Assembly (NCBI GenBank): GCA_964453115.1
Contig: CAYVRT010000005.1
Coordinates: 62,001 to 126,000 of the forward strand
Source: JAIWNK01 sp964453115
Lineage (GTDB): Bacteria > Chloroflexota > Anaerolineae > Anaerolineales > Anaerolineaceae
DNA length: 64,000 nt
Direction of reading: 5' to 3'
Position 1 is the first letter of the stretch, and each line of letters starts with the position of its first letter. Below the pieces are notes generated by a model that did no database searches, was not told where the DNA came from, and worked only from the letters and a program-made list of their open reading frames with translations. The position numbers and the translations under genes were made by a program. Positions 62,471 through 64,000 of the stretch are shown in pieces.

Positions 62471-63052
62471 ATGCCACTCATCCGCTGTGCCTGGGCCATC
62501 AGCCCACTCGCCATCGCCTATCACGACCTGGAATGGGGCGTGCCGCAGCACGACGACCGCACCCTGTTTGAATTTCTCCTCCTCGAAGGAGCGCAAGCCG
62601 GTCTCAGCTGGGAAACCATCCTCAAAAAGCGCCCCGCCTACCGAGCAGCCTTTGCCGGTTTTGACCCACAGCAGGTTGCCGCCTTCGATTCCACACACCA
62701 GGCTGCCCTGCTGCAAAACCCCGGCATCGTCCGCAACCGGCTCAAGATTGCCTCCGCAGTGCAAAACGCGGCGGCTTTCCTGCGCGTCCAGGCTGAATAT
62801 GGCAGCTTTGATGCCTATCTCTGGCGCTTCGTTGACGGGCAGCCAATCCACAACACCTGGCACAGCCTGCGCGAACTGCCCGCCCAAACCCCGCTCGCCC
62901 AGCGCCTCAGTCAGGACCTGCGCCAGCGCGGCTTCACCTTCGTTGGCCCCACCATCTGCTACGCCTTCATGCAAGCGGTTGGCCTGGTCAACGACCACAC
63001 CACCGATTGCTTCCGTTACCCCGAGCTGAGAGGAGTCTCACACCCGCTATGA
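62471..63052 (+). CDS. tag: Tag, DNA-3-methyladenine glycosylase I
   Basis: A 193-residue base-excision repair enzyme. C6 and H18 at the N-terminus, with H and C in NDHTTDCF near the C-terminus, match the Tag zinc site, and EGAQAGLSWETILKKR is the family core. It removes 3-methyladenine from DNA. It has GAGGAAA before the ATG and lies between the dehydrogenase and AOR genes, where its function does not obviously fit. Its stop overlaps the AOR start (ATGA). Confidence 0.95.
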   Translation: MPLIRCAWAISPLAIAYHDLEWGVPQHDDRTLFEFLLLEGAQAGLSWETILKKRPAYRAAFAGFDPQQVAAFDSTHQAALLQNPGIVRNRLKIASAVQNAAAFLRVQAEYGSFDAYLWRFVDGQPIHNTWHSLRELPAQTPLAQRLSQDLRQRGFTFVGPTICYAFMQAVGLVNDHTTDCFRYPELRGVSHPL

Positions 63053-64000
63053 ACGCTGTGATGGGCAAAGTCTTATGGGTTAACTTAACCGATGGAGAAA
63101 TTTGGGAAGAAGCCATCCCGCCCCAAATGTATGAGCGCGTCCTCTCCGGGCTGGGGCTGGCCGCGCACCTGCTTTATCAACGCATCCCACCCGGCTGCGA
63201 CCCGCTCGGCCCGCAAAACATTCTCGGCTTCGTCTCCGGCCTGCTCACCGGCACAGGCAGCCTGATGACCGGGCGCTGGATGGTGGTGGGAAAATCGCCG
63301 CTCACCGGGCGCTGGGGCGATGCCAATTGCGGCGGCAACTTATCACCCGCCATTAAACAATGCGGATACGATGGCATCTTCTTCACCGGCATCAGCCCCA
63401 AACCAGTCTACCTGCTGGTAGAGCATGGGCGGGCCGAACTACGCGATGCCAGCGACCTGTGGGGCAAGGACACCCGCCAAACCGAGGATGAACTGCTGGC
63501 GCGCATGAACGGACGGCAAGGCGCCATTGCCTGCATTGGCCCCGCTGGCGAAAAGCGCTCGCTCATCTCTGGCATCTCCAACGATCAGGGACGCATGGCG
63601 GCCCGTGCAGGGTTGGGCGCCGTCATGGGCAGCAAGCGCCTGAAAGCAATTGCCCTGCATGGCGCCTACCGCATCCCCGTCCACGATGCGCCGGAGATGA
63701 AACGCCTCAGCGACCGCTTCAACCGTTTCCTCAACATTCAGCCGCCCTTCGTCAACGGGCGCAGCATGGCCCTTTTGGGGTGGCTATTGCAAGTGCTACC
63801 CCTCCAAATGCGTCAGGATGGCCTGCTGTACAAAATTCTGCTGCGCAAATGGGGCACCGTCAGCATGAATCAATTCAGCATCGAAACTGGCGATGCTCCC
63901 ATCCGCAACTGGGGGGGCAGCAACCGCAGCTACGGCATGCGCATCTCGCAGCGCCTCGACCCCGACCGCATTCGCGCCCGCGAACAGGTCAAATATCATT
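63049..64000 (+). CDS. AOR-family aldehyde ferredoxin oxidoreductase, N-terminal part
   Basis: About 317 codons are visible; the gene runs off the right edge. It matches the AOR family, tungsten- or molybdenum-pterin enzymes that oxidise aldehydes with ferredoxin. Conserved N-terminal segments are GKVLWVNLTDGE, SPLTGRWGDANCGG, CIGPAGE near 159, and ARAGLGAVMGSKRLKAIA near 184. The visible end (REQVKYH) lies just before the region that usually carries the first 4Fe-4S cysteines, so they cannot be checked. Start overlaps the tag stop (ATGA). Confidence 0.9.
   Translation, partial: MNAVMGKVLWVNLTDGEIWEEAIPPQMYERVLSGLGLAAHLLYQRIPPGCDPLGPQNILGFVSGLLTGTGSLMTGRWMVVGKSPLTGRWGDANCGGNLSPAIKQCGYDGIFFTGISPKPVYLLVEHGRAELRDASDLWGKDTRQTEDELLARMNGRQGAIACIGPAGEKRSLISGISNDQGRMAARAGLGAVMGSKRLKAIALHGAYRIPVHDAPEMKRLSDRFNRFLNIQPPFVNGRSMALLGWLLQVLPLQMRQDGLLYKILLRKWGTVSMNQFSIETGDAPIRNWGGSNRSYGMRISQRLDPDRIRAREQVKYH

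Noticed and set aside
1..64000. tRNA, rRNA, insertion sequences, phage genes and CRISPR
   Set aside because: None could be recognised by eye; intergenic gaps are mostly under 200 bases and leave little room.

Overview
The window is a gene-dense, moderately GC-rich bacterial chromosome segment. I see no rRNA, tRNA, CRISPR array, transposase or prophage, and no gene-free stretch longer than about 200 bases. The gene set suggests an anaerobic or facultative member of the Chloroflexota, probably Anaerolineae-like. This is inference from gene content: very large cyclase/ATPase/TPR proteins, CpXC protein, SUF operon with SufU and a Rieske ferredoxin, AOR-type tungsten enzyme, SelB, and a leucine-rich-repeat exoprotein. 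No marker gene proves it.

Layout. 1-6109 (minus) is an Fe-S assembly operon, sufC-B-D-unknown-sufS-sufU-Rieske-PfkB kinase, divergent from sufR-sufT (6235-7205). The two -35 boxes form a symmetric inverted repeat, and an intrinsic terminator sits inside the operon. 7202-9751 holds an SCP2 protein, a small membrane peptide, CorA and a deoxynucleoside kinase. 9780-17026 encodes two giant tandem paralogues (cyclase domain, ATPase, TPRs); the first has lost its catalytic Asn/Arg. 17014-27519 (minus) is a sugar-uptake operon: a self-regulated LacI repressor, binding lipoprotein, two permeases, GH5, GH42 beta-galactosidase and GalT, apparently from one promoter carrying a perfect palindrome.

27623-36262 (minus) has a plant-type LRR exoprotein, an ECF sigma/anti-sigma/membrane-protein operon, gap-pgk and a YvcK homologue. 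36358-43057 (plus) has a ROK kinase, a class III aminotransferase with a hairpin-bearing leader, a GAF/PAS histidine kinase, and a CpXC protein coupled to threonine synthase. 43054-47300 (minus) has flavodoxin-like and CoA-binding proteins and a NarL-type two-component pair whose kinase carries a large C-terminal membrane domain.

47443-59209 (plus) has a methyltransferase and glycosyltransferase, then six genes with touching or overlapping ends (49070-56109): a TrpB-like PLP enzyme, an unknown protein, a hydantoinase-type amidohydrolase and three complex-I-antiporter-like membrane proteins that lack the usual channel lysines. A coiled-coil protein and SelB follow. This six-gene unit is my best candidate for an undescribed system. 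59212-64000 has a TspO-like protein divergent from a TetR-SCP2-like-alcohol dehydrogenase-Tag-aldehyde oxidoreductase operon with a large palindromic operator.

Regulatory style. Many promoters can be read directly (TTGAC-type -35, 16-17 bp, TATAAT-type -10), often with an extended TGN. Several -10 boxes end only 6-8 bases before a start codon, suggesting leaderless mRNAs.
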